Shown here one piece after another: positions 34,101 through 47,900 of a stretch of DNA of 64,000 nt. The notes under the pieces were generated by a model. That model saw nothing but the letters and a program-made list of their open reading frames with translations, did not search any database and was not told where the DNA came from. Position 1 is the stretch's first letter. Every line of letters begins with the position of its first letter. Origin of the DNA: Paraphysomonas bandaiensis (Eukaryota; Chrysophyceae). The DNA is taken from positions 288,307-352,306 of the forward strand of contig CBFFRP010000410.1 of the NCBI GenBank assembly GCA_965644295.1. The letters run 5' to 3'. Made by a program: the position numbers and the translations under genes.

Positions 34101-37100
34101 GCAATTGTCAAATGGCTCAGCCAGTCGAACTTCGACACAGAAAAACAACGGAGATATTGTGCTCTCAGTTGCTGTGGGAATACGAGGTAGAAGAATGTCA
34201 GTATTTCCCATTTCATTTATGTCAAATGACCCAAGGCTCCATTTACTGGACCGAGACTTCAGCTGCACCTCTGTGCCCTTAGTATAATCAGACTTATGCC
34301 ATCCTTCATAGCCAAAAGGCTCTACGAAGGTCGTATCGATAGCGCCTTTCTGGCGAATCTCAATGAATTCCTTTGTGTTATTAATAATACAATAGCGAGG
34401 CACAACAGTTAGTATTTTAGTTTTGCTGAATGCACCAGGCATAGATCGAACGCTATACGCAAGCTGATAGGACTTCTTCGACTTCTTATCAATCACCTCA
34501 AATGGCCCTTTCGCAGTCCCAAGTATATTCAAATCAATGTCTTGTTTGGTCCACACTGTCCCTCTCTTTACGCCAATGGAAACAGACCCAGAAGGTGAAC
34601 TAAATAAAGTCAACCCAAAACGACCATGGCACCAGGAATCTCCAAAATTTTCTTTCTTTCCACTTCCCCAACATAGATGGGCCAAAAATTCTAATTTAGA
34701 GCTACTTAAGGAGTAAGGTAAACATAAAACAAGATACATTTCGCAGATCTCTTGATAATAATTATAGCCCAAAGACACTAGCTCATTTGCCTTCACTAAT
34801 TTACCAAATACTCTGAAACGAGTCGATGAAGTCCCATTATTACTTGACAAAATCACGATTTGATCCGTTAAAGAAAAGCCGAATTCCGCCAACCACGGGG
34901 GATATTGATTCACATTGCTGTCGTAGAGAATAAATATATACGAATCAATATTCGTTTCAAAACTCAAAAGTGTCTTGCCTGATTCAAAGAGACACTTATC
35001 TCGACTTGCCGTAGAAATCATAGCACAGCCACAAAGAAATGATGGCAAAAAGCTAATGCGAGAAGATTTTTCTTCGTATACAGCACTCCCAACATTGGCG
35101 AACGATGTGACATAACAATACTTACTTCGAGTGCACATGTTCAATATATCAACAACTTCAGAACTTCGTTTTATGCAACTAGACGAACTGGCTTTCTGAT
35201 ACGACGTCATATCTGATTTCCGATTATACGTTTCTCGACGAACAATGTGGTTACTTCGAACTTCCGAGGACACTGATAATTCTAATTTCGTGCGGTCAAG
35301 TAATACGTACTCACTATATATTCGCACCCACGTAGATTGATGTGCCGACACATCCAGTGATATATATAGATGAAGCACGACAGAAGCATCCGACTTAGTG
35401 AAGTAAACCGATCTTCTTCTCGAAGTACAATTCATTTCAATGGCAGCAGGTTGACTCCATCCATAAGGCCACATATTTACTGATATTACAACATTGTTGT
35501 TAGAACTGATATTCCGAAGCTTGTAAACAGCTCCTGCAGAGATATTTACCTCTTCAATACACGTGACTGTTTTCGAAACACTCTGCAAATCTAGGCAATT
35601 GCTGCATCTGATTTGCACATCACAGGGCAGTTCGTTCGACAATGTCAAAAACGGGTAGAGTGTGAGAACAATGGAACTGTCAAGTTGCTTAAACAGAGTT
35701 CGGATTGGCAGCGGATGGTGAGAAGAGTCAGTGCTGCAAAGAATGTCGTGTTGACTGGTGCAGCTTTGTAATTGTAATGAGCAGCACACAGATTCACTCC
35801 ATGTGTACTTTCCGAATGACGGTCTAAATTTTACGGATATAGCATTGGCATAAAATATCGGAGCAGAAAATGTCGATCCTGCTGCTATTGGCCCAAACTT
35901 CATATCATCTCCCCAGGAACTGTTATGCAGCAACACATCTATTTCAAATGGTAGACAGTTTTCGAATTGCAAGAAGGATCTGATAACAACAACTTTAGAC
36001 CCATCAGCTAAAGCACGGCACTCCCAAACTAAAGTCAGTGGATACCCAGGTGAATCAGGTGCTGAGAGCTGTCGCCTTCGAACCCTCGTCCAGCGCCTTC
36101 TACGAACACAATATCCCAGTTTCCAGTGCCGCTGAATGTCACTGGAATCAAAGTATGAAAAGTTCAGTGCATAAAACCAGCCAGAACTATCACTACAATC
36201 GAAACTTTCTGTGTCAACTTTCCAAGGACCGCACCATTCCCAAGAGTCACTTGGCAACTTAACATCATCGCGTTTCAATTCCATAAGGCTAGCATTGCAC
36301 CATGCAGGTGGGTCCCCAAGTATGAATGGCGAAACCCAACATCCATTCAAAGGATTGTAGCGTTCGTTTTCAAAAACTTCTTCAATAATTGGATCGCTTT
36401 GTGCAAGCTGTGAAATCTGAGGAAAACATCGCAGCAAGCGTCGCTGAGGTCGAGTTGATTTTAAAGATAATCTCATCAGGGGTAGCCTTTCTTCGCTCAT
36501 TTTCCCAACAAAGTGCAAATCAACCGCATCTGGAAGTGGAACATCGACTATGTGAGTTTCAGATAGCATATCAACGAGAATTTTCTTTGGCGAATGATGA
36601 ACTGCCGAAACAAAACAATTCCTGTCGCTTTCAATTCTACATATTTCAATTTTAGATACACTATCTTGAAGTCGAATGGGTATACCGAGATGGTTTTTAA
36701 GTGTGACAGCAGGCACTGCATCTCTATGATTCTGATCATCATTTACCAATAATATCGAGTGAACTTGGAGGACAGTTTCCACCAGTGTTGTCGTTACAGA
36801 AATCTGAAGCGTATGGTTGGAAAGTGCATTGAAATGGATGCATGACGGCTCGAAGGTAAGAACCACTTGAGGGTGCCAACGGTCAATTATCGGCTCCCAT
36901 TCAGATACACTGGTATTAAACGACTCAGCCTGTAGAATTAACGATCCCGACCCGCGAAGGTCTTGTAGAACTCCATCAACATGAAGCGTAGTGCCGTCGA
37001 TAAGTAATCTACAGATTGGCAAATTTTTGCCGTTGAAATCATTTACAATTACTAACGATGATTCTCCAACACTAATGTTGATATTGTATGCGGTAAGGTA

Positions 37101-40100
37101 CATAACCTCACTTTCTTCATCACTATCGCCGCTTCTGGAAACATTCGCCAATGCGTACACAGTTCGCCTCATCATTATAGACTTTGCCAGCAAAATATCA
37201 TTGAGCGAAACTCGAGCTGCAATTGTGTCTCCATCAAACGAAATTGTCAGCATCGTTACAATGCCGTTTTCCATTGACCTGTTCATGTGAAATTCCGAAG
37301 TCATAGGATACAAGATTTGGTGGGGAACCCATGTTCTCATATTCATAAGAACGAATACTTCGGTATTAGAGGTCGTAATGTGCAGAGTGTCAACTATTTC
37401 TGTAGTTGTTGATTTAGTAAGTTTTCTGCAATATCGCAAATCTATGTCACACTGGCCTACAATTGCTTTTGTAGATAATTTTGACGGGTCCTCCAATAAA
37501 AGTAATTTCGGATTCGGCACACGGAGTCTGACGTTGAGTACACTTCCCCGCTGATTGGAGTCGTCGCAATTATCGTCCCGCATATCATTTGCACTGAATC
37601 CAGGCGACTGAATAGGACGAACTAAGTCCAGAACAGCGAATGTATTCAGCAGTGTTGTATTGACTAAATCCATTACAGTATCGAGTGAGACGAAACCAGT
37701 AACATTACGAACAACAAGATCAACATTAATTATCTCCCCACGTTGATCAAAATTTACAATAAATTGGTCTTCGTCAACACACTCCCGAAACGACGGAAAA
37801 GAATGTAGAGGCGACGGTGTACCATCGACATAACATTTGCTGTCGCTAGGATTTGACATTGGGCATAATACGGTTTTAAAACAGCTATTTTCGCTAGATT
37901 TTCGAGTATCAACTATTGTAAACGATTTAATTTTAACTTCACCATCGACTCCAACATTGACATCCGCACACAAACCTTCCACGTAAGACGAAAAAAAACT
38001 GTACAAGGTTGCGGTTTCATCTCCGCAATCAGGGAAGTTTTGCCGAAGTAATTCCAGTGATATAGACTCTAAATGAACGACACAGTGCATTCCAGTCAAA
38101 GGCAACACACGAGGCTTTCCCTTATCATTTCTCCCCACGTCAATGTGTCTACTATGCTCTGAGTCGGCTATGGAATAATCATTTAGATGAAATGAACCAC
38201 CAGTTCTACATTCAACAGGGTAGTTTTTGAGTCGCTTTCCCAATATAACTTCATAAAACGGGCGCAAGCACAATACACTACTGGGATCTAGTTTAAAATG
38301 CAATTTCGCAAATTCTACCTCGACTTCGGAAGCAACAGAGCGGAAAAGAGGAGATTTCTGTCCGTTAATACGGATGTAAGATATATGGACGAGAGGCGTG
38401 TTTCCCAAAGATGGTGTACTCGCGAGAAATTGGTGTTCCGCTGGTCGCAATGAATCTTCAATCGACAATTCTCCCATATCGTATGTAGCTTGAAAGTCGT
38501 AACAGCGGAAAATAAAACTAGAATGCAAATTCTTTACCCGTAATAATCCTGTATGCCCACTTTCGGCACTATACTGAAGGGTCAGAGATACCGAAGGTAT
38601 TCGTGCATTCACCACCAGTGAGCGATGTAACGGGTCTAGCTTCTGTAGGCTTGCGTTAGCAAGGTGATCACTGGATGACAAAACAGGTGAATCATTACGT
38701 CTAAACGTCAATGATACCACGTCTATCACATGCATTACACGTGATAGCTTGGCAACATCAAGCTCTCCACATAAACTTGGTGCGAGTGATATACATATAA
38801 CCGTACCCGATTGACCAACACTCTCCAACTGAACATCTATTGAAAAAGGGCGAATGAGATATAAGCTCTGTTCGCTGAAACTATACATCTCACTGGTAAA
38901 AATAGGTAAACCTGCATTTACAGAGCTTAAAAGTGCATTCAATTTCACTTCGCCTGAATCAATGTAACCGGTTATGCTAAGATGTCCAGTATCTAATAAT
39001 AAATACCCATTGTCAGTGCTACTATGTTCAGGTACAATTATTTTCGGGGCATCGGCCTCAAATTTAAAATCCAACTTCGAACCATGTATTTTCTCACCAA
39101 CATTACGAAGTACAGGACTCTCGACATCGTCTCCTGATAAATTGCTTGACTTTGTCACAGAACCATTACGTGTGGAAATGTGTAAGTAGCTTTCATCCTG
39201 TTCGGGAACGTGGAGCATTGCCAATAACTGTCGAATGCACAATGCATTTAAGCACACTTCTAAGGGAAGGACAGTTACAACTATTTTCGAACCACTTTCA
39301 GTGCCATCATACCGTAGCGCAAATGGTGCGCTACATCCTGCCAACAGAGGAGACTCACGTATCACGTTGCCGCGTTGAATGCACACCAAGTTTGAAATAA
39401 CAGGGTTGCGGGTAAATTTATCTACCACAAGAATGTCCGTCATTTCGAGGAGAGCAGAAGTAGAACCCGCACGAACAGATACAGAGACAGAGAGTGCAGT
39501 ATGCATGGCCATAACTGGAGTATATTCTGATGAAATATTCAAACTGGCACTGGTAGCTAAGTCGATGTCAAACGTAAACACTTCGGGGTTGGAAAATGAG
39601 TTAACAGATGAAGACATTATTGCATTCTCCAGATCTAGTTGCAGCTGAGCCAACGACGTACTACCCATATCACTTTCTTCCTTTAACTTACTGTTCGGTA
39701 ATTCACCGCTTCCAACTCCAAACCAGTTCCAGAAATATGACGAACCGGTTGTGGCAGACTCTGATTGGGTAGCATCCACTTGACTCCGTTGATACACCAG
39801 CATGTCCATTGTGACCAACTGCCGGAACACAATCAACGCATCGATTGGTAATAATTGTTCGATGTCATATATTTCTTTTTCTTCTTCTGAAGATAGAGTA
39901 CTCCTCTCTATGTTGATAGTTGCCAGCATTTTTATTTTTAATAACTCCATATACCTAGCGCGGTGATAACAGCAAGCGTGCGCTATATCCGCCTAAAGAA
40001 AAAAAGTTAAAAGCAAATATAGGCAATTCAAACATTCTAACCTTTTTGCGTGTAATATACTCGTTGCCAGTGGCAGCAATGGCAGCATAAACCCACCATG

Positions 40101-41091
40101 CCTTCGGATTGGACTTTGGAGTGTCAACAGGCCGGTGGTGCCGCAATGACAAAAGGAATTCTAGGGAGCGTAGGTGTGACAATTCAGCACACAGCTGATG
40201 GTATTGCGTTTTATCCACACGTAACTTAATATCGGTACTCTCAATTTTAACTTTCAACTTTGGATTCGCATCTCTTGATTCGTCGTGCAGTAGTTTCACA
40301 CAGAGAAAATTCGGGGATTCCATGACGTATCGCATCTCTTCCCAAGAGTTGCCCGAGTTTAGCACCACACCACGCATTTCTTTCAACCATTGATCAAAAT
40401 TATGAGTGTGAATGGGGGAATGCTTATTGTTCCAGTATAAGGCAAGATTTCGAACCGTTGCGAGTTTATGAACTACAGTATCAGTGCTATAGCTACTGGA
40501 GCGATCAATGTATGACTCTTCCCAACTGTCATTAGTAGCACATATTGTAAAATCTTGTAAAGTAAGGCCACATGAAAAGGAATTAGCAGGGGTTGATGTG
40601 TTTTCGAGACGGAGATGGACATTTCGTATTCGGACTTCTAAATTGTCGATTACTTTTGCAGCCAAGCGTTGAAAGTACGATAAATTTTTGGAAACTGTGC
40701 GATTTTCTTTACTGTACACTCTCTCAAGCATGTCCTTTTCAACTCTTTGAAGAACTTGTTCCTTCAAAGAGTGATTTCTTCGCATTGCCTCGTCAAAATC
40801 GACAGAATGAAGATCCACAGCCTGCAACGAAACATACACATCATCAATTAATACTCTGACCGGTTGACTCTCTAACGCCGTCCAAGGTATGCTAATTTCC
40901 AGTTTACCAATAAAGCCACTAGATATATTGTAGGGAAGGTTCAGTTTCATCAATGCATTGCGATTAAGGCGAAGTTCATTCAAGCTTATTTTACCGGACC
41001 AGACACCTATCTTGAGGTTCTCTTCAGTGAGCCCGTCAACCACATCTCCCAACACCTGCAGAATAGCGCTCACAAGAACACGTTTCGTCAT
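31196..41091 (-). CDS. VPS13: VPS13-family bridge-like lipid transfer protein
   Basis: Exons 41091-40042, 39992-31328 and, tentatively, 31254-31196 give about 3257 aa. The chorein N-terminus is clear (MTKRVLVSAILQVLGDVVDG, KIGVWSGKISLNELRLN). The long middle is β-rich, as expected of the hydrophobic lipid-transfer groove. The VPS13 adaptor-binding/SHR-BD region has LTVVPRYCIINNTKEFIEIR and VEPFGYEGWH. The C-terminal helical domain contains LGSPVGLARNIGSGLQDFFY, PEDFIIGFRKGTSSLMAGVV and GGLFTKPIEEAHREGTLGFL, then a PH-like end. VPS13 moves phospholipids in bulk between ER and other organelles at contact sites. The 8.7-kb second exon has no intron, unusual for this window. The last 20-codon exon relies on a 73-nt intron; without it the frame stops at 31302 after SWGKYVLVVS. 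An upstream in-frame TTG at 41100 is not used as start. Confidence 0.93.
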
Positions 41092-41460
41092 CTCGTTCAA
41101 TTCCTTCTACTTCAACTTCCAGATAGCATCAATAACAGTGCAGTGCTGTGCAGTGTATATCATCACATCCTTCTAAGAGACAACCATAACAACATCAGCA
41201 GAAGATCAATCAGAGGCTACTAGCAGTTAACACTTAAAATATACAGAGAGGCTCATATACCCGTCACTACAATTAATACGAGATGTAAATAAGTGACCAT
41301 ATCTGATCTTGGCGATGTCAACCAACTATGGACTCATGGATGATGATGTGACAGTGTTCCAACAAGAGAAGAGGAGAGCAGAGCGAGATGCTATGCTGGC
41401 TGCATATACGTGGAGGGTGTATATATGTGTGCGTATGGAGCTGTCACGCATTCTCTGCAT

Positions 41461-41530
41461 CCCCATATACATTCTTATACAGTGACTACAGCATACGTAT
41501 ACAGTAGTATACACGCATACTGTCCTCTGT
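41461..41530. promoter_or_regulatory. Divergent 5' region with ACGTATACAGTAGTATAC motif
   Basis: Between VPS13 and the gene at 41707. ACAGCATACGTATACAGTAG with TATACACGCATACTGTC following (about 41488-41524) is another member of the TATAC palindromic motif group. Confidence 0.45.
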
Positions 41531-41706
41531 AGATATCTGCCTGCCTGGATATACACACTGCTATGATGTGTACGATACTGTAGCTGAGACCATATCCAGA
41601 TATCAGTGTCACCCGCAGAGCATATTATCAGATTTCAGAATAATTATCACGCTCCAACGCACTCGATAACTGCGAGAAGTATTACTTGCCCATCCCACAC
41701 AATAAC

Positions 41707-42973
41707 ATGTCGATTAAATCGCAAGCAGCGAGAAGAAGAAATTCGTATATAGAGATCGCAAGTAATCCGCTGGAGTCTGGTGAGGTTGATGAAAACAAAG
41801 ATCGAAAACTCGAGATAGTGACAAGTTGTTCACTCATTGAAAGAGATGAGTTTTCGGAGCTTATGTTGCTATTTAGTGGTTCTGGGTATGTATAATTCTC
41901 AGTGAAAGATTATTTTTACGTGTTGCTTACAGAGACAATGCTTCCAAGTTGAAATATCTTGAAACGAAAAAAGACAAGTACTTATTTTCTTCCGCGGATA
42001 TGATTCAGTTATTGGACTTAATACCGTCTAAAAAAACTCAAATTGCCATGATTGAAATGCTTGGTCCGCGTCTAACAGATCCCAAGAACAGGGCTAACGA
42101 TATCTTGGGAAGATTTCGATTCTCGGAAGAGAAAAAAATTGTCCAAGAAGTGTTAAAAATGAGAGCACATAGACAAAACTGCGACATGTACAGTACATCT
42201 CGGGTGCCATTTCATTCTATGAAAAGGAATAACCGCGATCGGAGTTCACGCAATCGTAGAAACTTAGATCCATTCGCTTCTCGCAGCCCGTCTTCCGGTG
42301 AGAGCGAAGTACCCGCGGTTGGTGTTGTGGGTATGTATAAATACAAGTGTGAATGTACACTAACAGTTAATGACAGAAAATTGTATTAGTGCGAGCCAGA
42401 ATAAGTTGTCAACGAAAAAGTATGAAGTAGACGAAGGTGTAAGTTCTTGTACACAACGCCAAGATGAAAACAGTGTCATAGATACAGCCAAGCAAGCTTC
42501 TGATACCGCAGAAGACGAAGTGAACTCTCCTTGTAATACTTACTTTGTTGAGGAGGGACAGGAAATAAATAGTCGAAGTGTTTTTACTACAAATAATATG
42601 TCTAGTGTCCATGACTCTGCATCCAACGACGGTGCAGATTGCACGAGTCAGAACATATCCGGCGGAGTTATTGACGACTCTACCACACCTTCAAATGGGC
42701 CAGATACGCCCAGTCAATGTGTTGAAGGTACTATTTGGGCTTGTCTTCCATGTACATTAAGTATTTTATACAGAATTAGAGCGCTCTACCAGGTCACTTT
42801 CTGATTCTCCCTTTAAGGGAAGTGAAACTCGTGATAGTCATTCACTTGAACAAGACGACCGCACTGACGACGTCATATCTGGAGTTGAAGCATTTTCTTT
42901 TGATGAAAAATTTAGACCCAATATTCAAGAGTCAAAACCAATGGACACTAAACGTAAAGCTGGTGGGTTATAA
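41707..42973 (+). CDS. DUF4476-like protein with acidic/Ser-rich tail, 375 aa
   Basis: Exons 41707-41885, 41933-42330, 42377-42727 and 42774-42973 (introns 46-47 nt) join in frame. Residues about 60-125 (SADMIQLLDLIPSKKTQIAM, IEMLGPRLTDP, ANDILGRFRFSEEKKIVQEVL) fit the DUF4476 pattern: short helices around a DP turn, usually following a search for when a residue set becomes limiting. The function of that domain is not established. The remainder is basic (KRNNRDRSSRNRRNL), then low-complexity acidic/Ser-rich and probably disordered. The start is the first ATG in frame; an upstream TTG is ignored. It is divergent from VPS13. Confidence 0.7.
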
Positions 42974-44589
42974 CTTACTATTTAAATCTTGTTTGAAATC
43001 TTCTGTAGGAGGATTCATTAGCACAATACTTCAAAATATGCATTTAAGATAGATGTAATACCACTACATCGTCATATTTTGTTAATTTACTTGGAGCCGA
43101 TGTACAGTCAGAGTTTCAATAACATTGATTTCGATATATAATTGAAGCTAGTCAAGGGAAGGTAGCGCCAGAGATATTCATAGGCTATTTAGAATGAGAC
43201 CCTTATATAAAGAATATTGTCTAATATTAAATAACACAACATAATTTCTAGAAATAAAAAATCCAATCTTCAATTTTTTTAAACTTATTTTTTTATTGAC
43301 ATGCGTAGTCAGCTCTATTTCAGTAATTATTATTTCATGAATATGTTATTATATATTATATATTCTGAGGTCTGAGGAATACGACTATTAGCTATTCTTG
43401 GAATTTAAAGTGTTTGGTGTCTATATACAACTGTTCTCTGTGCATTTTCTGTATGATACTAATTTGATATTTTATATATTGATGTAAAATTTAAGAATTT
43501 CAATCTATATAGGAAGGTTGTAGGTTGTAGTATATTTGCAATTCAGCACTTTCACAAATAAGAGTTGCAGGCATGAAGGCAACATTGAGCGATATCAATA
43601 TATTATAAAACACTTCTTATGTACTCAACAATATTTTCGCAAAAACTCTACGGCTTTTACCACGTACACATGTTTGAATGCTTATTTTATGCTAAAATAC
43701 TATTTTTATAGAGTAGCATTTCCTTGACGTTGCAAATACTCATACATACCACACATAAACTCAGCATTCAATTCGAATATAGCAGCACATTGAAGTAAGC
43801 TTTTCTAGTAAAATGAATATTATGTGATGTAACCTAAAGACACAAAAGCTACGCTAAAATTTTGAATGCAACGAAGCGCTCGACTTGTATTCCTGTCAAT
43901 TACTAAATATTACGTCCACAGAGCAATGATAAGTACAACCAAGATTTATAGACATATCAATACATTATGCCAGAAATGCCCTTTCAAGAAGTAGTATCAG
44001 TTACTCAAGAATTTAGTCACATCACTCGAGCACACTGCAGTTATTCTAGAATGTTCTGTCTCCTGAAGCAATCTGCAATTATACAGTGAATTATATGTAG
44101 TAAGTGCATTATTTTGACAAAAAAGGTACTGGGGTTTATGACAGCAGTGTCTGAGCAACAACACATTCAATGCCTCAGAAACGCTCTCATATCAAACTTA
44201 CATATGCATATAATACGGCATATATGGCAAGATATTCTCTTCCAACTGGGTTCATCTACTTGTGCCACAGTACTTCTGGTAAATGAATTTAACGAGTGGC
44301 TATTGATTGTTTCCCTAGTTGTATAATCGAGTAGCTGAGTAGCATATATTCATGAAGTACCTGGTTGCGTGCTACGCCTTGCAGTTAAGGGATAAAACAA
44401 ATAATTGGGGTGTTATGGGGAGTGTAATGGGTGATTGGAAACAGAAAGGCGACATTCGGAACAGAATTATTGGGGAGTGGCGGGCGAAAGGCGACATTCC
44501 CATAGCATATTGTAAAGATATTCACTGCTTTGCTGACACCACTGCGAACACATGTATCTACAGGACATGTCCAGATGACCATGCAGAGC
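42974..44589. other. Intergenic AT-rich region
   Basis: No supported gene. Several short frames (for example 43536-43727 and 44114-44326) have no family resemblance and no splice context. Confidence 0.4.
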
Positions 44590-44680
44590 GAGTACACAGC
44601 AGTATACCGGTATATGGTTGGACTGTATATATACAGCAGAGATTGTCATCATACGGGGTATACAGTGCAGTATTACAGTA
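44590..44680 (+). promoter_or_regulatory. 5' region with ACAGCAGTATAC motifs
   Basis: ACAGCAGTATACCGGTATAT (about 44596), GTATATATACAGCAGAG (about 44626) and GTATACAGTGCAGTATTACA (about 44658) lie 150-220 nt upstream of the ATG at 44815. Confidence 0.45.
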
Positions 44681-44814
44681 TAAAAAGAAATGTCGAGAAA
44701 TTATGCATAGAAATGGCCGTTGATCTGACAGCAACTCAACTCAACGAAAACAACTGACCAACTTCGAGACAATCTGCCTTTACGTTCACTTAAATACAGG
44801 GCACACTGTCAAGA

Positions 44815-46486
44815 ATGGAGGGACAAAGTACTTCAAATGGGACACTATCGCGGAAAGAGCAGCTGGCACTCTATCGACTCAAGAAGCAGGCTGCCAAAGA
44901 AGAGAGCAGCAAATCCACTGTCAAAAATAAAGTCAAAACATCTGCTCGTACTATCACCTCTAAAGCCGCTCCTGATCGCACACTGCTAGCAGAAAAAGCG
45001 AAGGCAGCCGGGAGAGAAAAAGTTCAGCAAGGAACACGCATTGCTAAAGTGCAGACGAAAATTAAAAATGCCTCTGAAAAGAAGCGAGCAAACAAAACTT
45101 CATCGCAGCCAGCAAATAATGATGACTCGAAGCTGTTATCCAAGATTTCAGAATCTGAAGTGCTTGCAAAATCTTACGGCATTGCTGTGGCACGAGCTTA
45201 TATGCAATCGCTTCCCTCACAACCAGGATGCGGCGATGCAATCCACAAAGCAGCTTATTGGTTGACATGGGCCAAGTTAGAGCAGTCCTTCCAAGAGTGG
45301 GAGCGCGTAGAAGAAATATTCTCTACAGGGGATACACATGTACAAAACATCGCAGATAAGAAGGCAATGGCTGCTGCTTATGAAAAATTTAATAGAGACG
45401 CAGAAGAAACTATGAAAGATAAATTGAAAGCTGTAACCACAAGGTACGCTTCGCGCATATTTAGTAATTTATATTATAACATATACGTAAACAAAGCACA
45501 ACCCCATTGAATAGTGTCATTCCGCCCACCGATCCCGTAACTGAGCATGATGCACCGCGTTCTGTTTTCAAAATACCTCTGAAATCATCAGAATATAGTT
45601 CAGAGCGTAGCACGAATAACGATTGCATCATAGCCAGTAGTGACATTCATGTAGTTTGTCCGACAAATAAGCACTGTGCGGCTAATATATCTCAAGTTGA
45701 AGAATATTTGGCCCTCTCCGAGAGTTCAGCAGAAAGTAATTTAGAAGATGAATGTAAGCGAGAAAGTTCAAACAGTTCAAATGTATTTAAGGTATCTCCC
45801 TTCTAATACATCATACCAGTTGACGACTATTTCAGGATGTACACGTTGCGCAAGTTCGTCGAAATTTTGAGAGTAATTTGGCGGCATCGCTGTCTGAGAA
45901 AGTAGTCGCGCCACGTGTGAAAGTGCTTGCAAGAGTGGCTGAGCTATCATCAGAAGGAGGACACTCTGTGCAAGTACCGATGAATATAGCGACGCGGTTT
46001 GTGGGATCTGTTCCATTACCTGGTCTTGCTATGAAGGTAAATTGCGATGAGAAAAGCGTCGCTGATAGTGAGAATATAAGTACGCCTTCTTTGGACAAGT
46101 TGCTAGATATATGTGACGAAAGTACCTCGGTTTCCGGTATGTGTATTTTTACGTTATCTAGAAGTATATTTACATGTTTATTTTGTCCTAAAGAAGATGG
46201 TATCGAGTGTTGCAATGCAGAAAAGACATGTGCATTTCAAAATCCTGCTCGAGTCTGCTTTCAGGATACAGTGAATGACGAGAACAGTCCTCTCTCTAAC
46301 AAGAGCACTTTTCACAGTAGTTCACCTGAAGATACGAAAAGTTTCAGCGATGTGAAATCATCGAAGAGACACCGAGTACGTTTTTTGCAAAGTAGTACTC
46401 AAAATAATGCACAGTCTAGCAAGCGTCGAAAATGCACTCCTCATAAGGGCGTATTTAAGAGTGTAAAGAGTGTTAAAGAGTTATAG
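44815..46486 (+). CDS. CKAP2_C-like, probable mitotic/cytoskeletal protein
   Basis: Exons 44815-45443, 45497-45791 and 45836-46486; a fourth intron 46137-46193 (57 nt, so frame-neutral) is likely within the last. The product is 505-524 aa. A basic coiled region (KEQLALYRLKKQAAKEES) is followed at about residues 115-200 by a helical domain with AVARAYMQSLP, AAYWLTWAKLEQSFQEWERV and EEIFSTGDTHVQN. This resembles the cytoskeleton-associated protein 2 C-terminal domain (YWL-wA-lE---g----v--if--g). The rest is Ser-rich and basic, ending in RKCTPHKGVFKSVKSVKEL. CKAP2 proteins bind microtubules; that role here is inferred. A structural resemblance to TPR/HAT helices is an alternative reading. Confidence 0.6.
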
Positions 46487-47471
46487 TCGATACTTTAATA
46501 TTTTCTGTGTTGACGTTACTAAATTCAGAGCAAGAACCTTATTATTGTAGTAGTAAACTTGATATCACTTTAGTACTAAATCTGTACTGGTAAATTCATT
46601 TTCACAATTGTCCTATTATAGCTTTCTTCATTCATATAGCTCAGAAATATTGTCTATTAAGCTTTATACATATAAATAATTTTTTAGCTACACTTACAAT
46701 TGCAACATGTATTAAAATTATTGATCCCACCATTCATTTTTATTATTATTGCTTTACAATAAAATCATATAAACGTCTTAGGGGCTATTTTGTTGACTGT
46801 TAACAGAATTGTACCTTGAAAAAAATTGTAACGACTACGGGTGGTTGAGCCTCGCTATCATGACTAACATTGCTGGTCTTATCATCCCTGTCCATGTGCA
46901 CAGGTGATGTGGGGTAGGATAGTCTTCTCACAACACTCTTCACTTAACTTCCTCTTCTTACTCTTTACTTCGCTACTTCTTAACTTTCAACTCAACTACG
47001 ATATCAACTCTCTACTATATCTAAAAATCCATATCCTTCTACCTATATCCCCATAGTTAATTCTAGAAGCGGTTTCCCAGCCATAAATAGCTAGTTTTCA
47101 ACTTCCAGAAATAATAATATAGAAAACCCTTAACATCCTGCTATCTACTCCTATAGCATCCTACAGAATATCTACCTATACCATCATAATACTATACGGG
47201 TTACCATAAACGTCCGTTACGTCCGTATATACGGATAGTTCCGGTACCCTCCAACCCTATATATCTGGCCTTAATACTCGTATCTTCTAATCTAATCATA
47301 ACTACCATCTACATCTCATCTCATACTACAACCTACATCACTTCATCTTGTTCTTAAGCCATCATAACAACCTCCTAAATCACCCATACTTGTCATACCC
47401 AATTTTGCTACACAATATTTTTCATTGGCATCATAATACGAAAACCTATAAACTATAAACTACTAGTAATG
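46487..47471. other. Intergenic region, pyrimidine-rich on + strand
   Basis: No gene recognised. 46930-47400 is strongly CT-rich with no long frame. It may be retroelement-derived because it abuts the dispersed repeat. Confidence 0.35.
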
Positions 47472-47900
47472 AATGTATTATTGTTAATTGTTAGCAATAG
47501 TAGTGAACATCTGATTATTAGCAATAGGCATGTAAAAGTCAGAACTAATGTAGCTCTAAACAATTAACTAACTAGTGCTTAAGTGCTTAACGCTCAACTC
47601 TGATATACTACTATCTAGCGCAACGAAAGCTGCTTGTGGGTCACCGCGTCACCTCAAACACCAAGGTGCAGCCCTTTCGCTCTATCACTCAAAGCAAACG
47701 CAGTGAGCAAGCAGAATTGATATACCTGACATCTGCTGACTTCATGATTTTTGAGTCCTTAAGGTGAACTTCCCAGCAGGCAGCCCAATAGCCCAATACC
47801 CCGGATTCCCTTGAGGTGAGACAAATCCAGTATCCCTGTTTATTCGTCAAGGCCCAATGACATCTACAAAAGTTACAATTATTGTACCACACAAGCATTT
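47472..47900. repeat. Dispersed repeat, related to 4.0-5.4 kb and 18.9-19.1 kb
   Basis: CGAAAGCTGCTTGTGGGTCA with ACCAAGGTGCAGCCCTTTCG (47623-47685) and the following TTTTTGAGTCCTTAAGGTGA match 4136-4280. GATTCCCTTGAGGTGAGAC and CTGTTTATTCGTCAAGGCCC (47807-47860) match 5235-5290. In the 4-5 kb copy these two blocks are separated by about 0.95 kb of retroelement sequence; here they are nearly adjacent, as in an internally deleted derivative. Confidence 0.7.

Noticed and set aside
41092-41100. TTG start three codons upstream for VPS13
   Set aside because: Nuclear eukaryotic gene; the first ATG (41091) gives the expected chorein N-terminus. Same reasoning for GTG at 14182 and TTG at 41686 and 57748.
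44352-44723. 123-codon frame with internal repeat GDWKQKGDIR/GEWRAKGDIP
   Set aside because: Sits in the 5' motif cluster of the next gene; repeat looks like a local duplication of non-coding DNA, with no homology or splice support.
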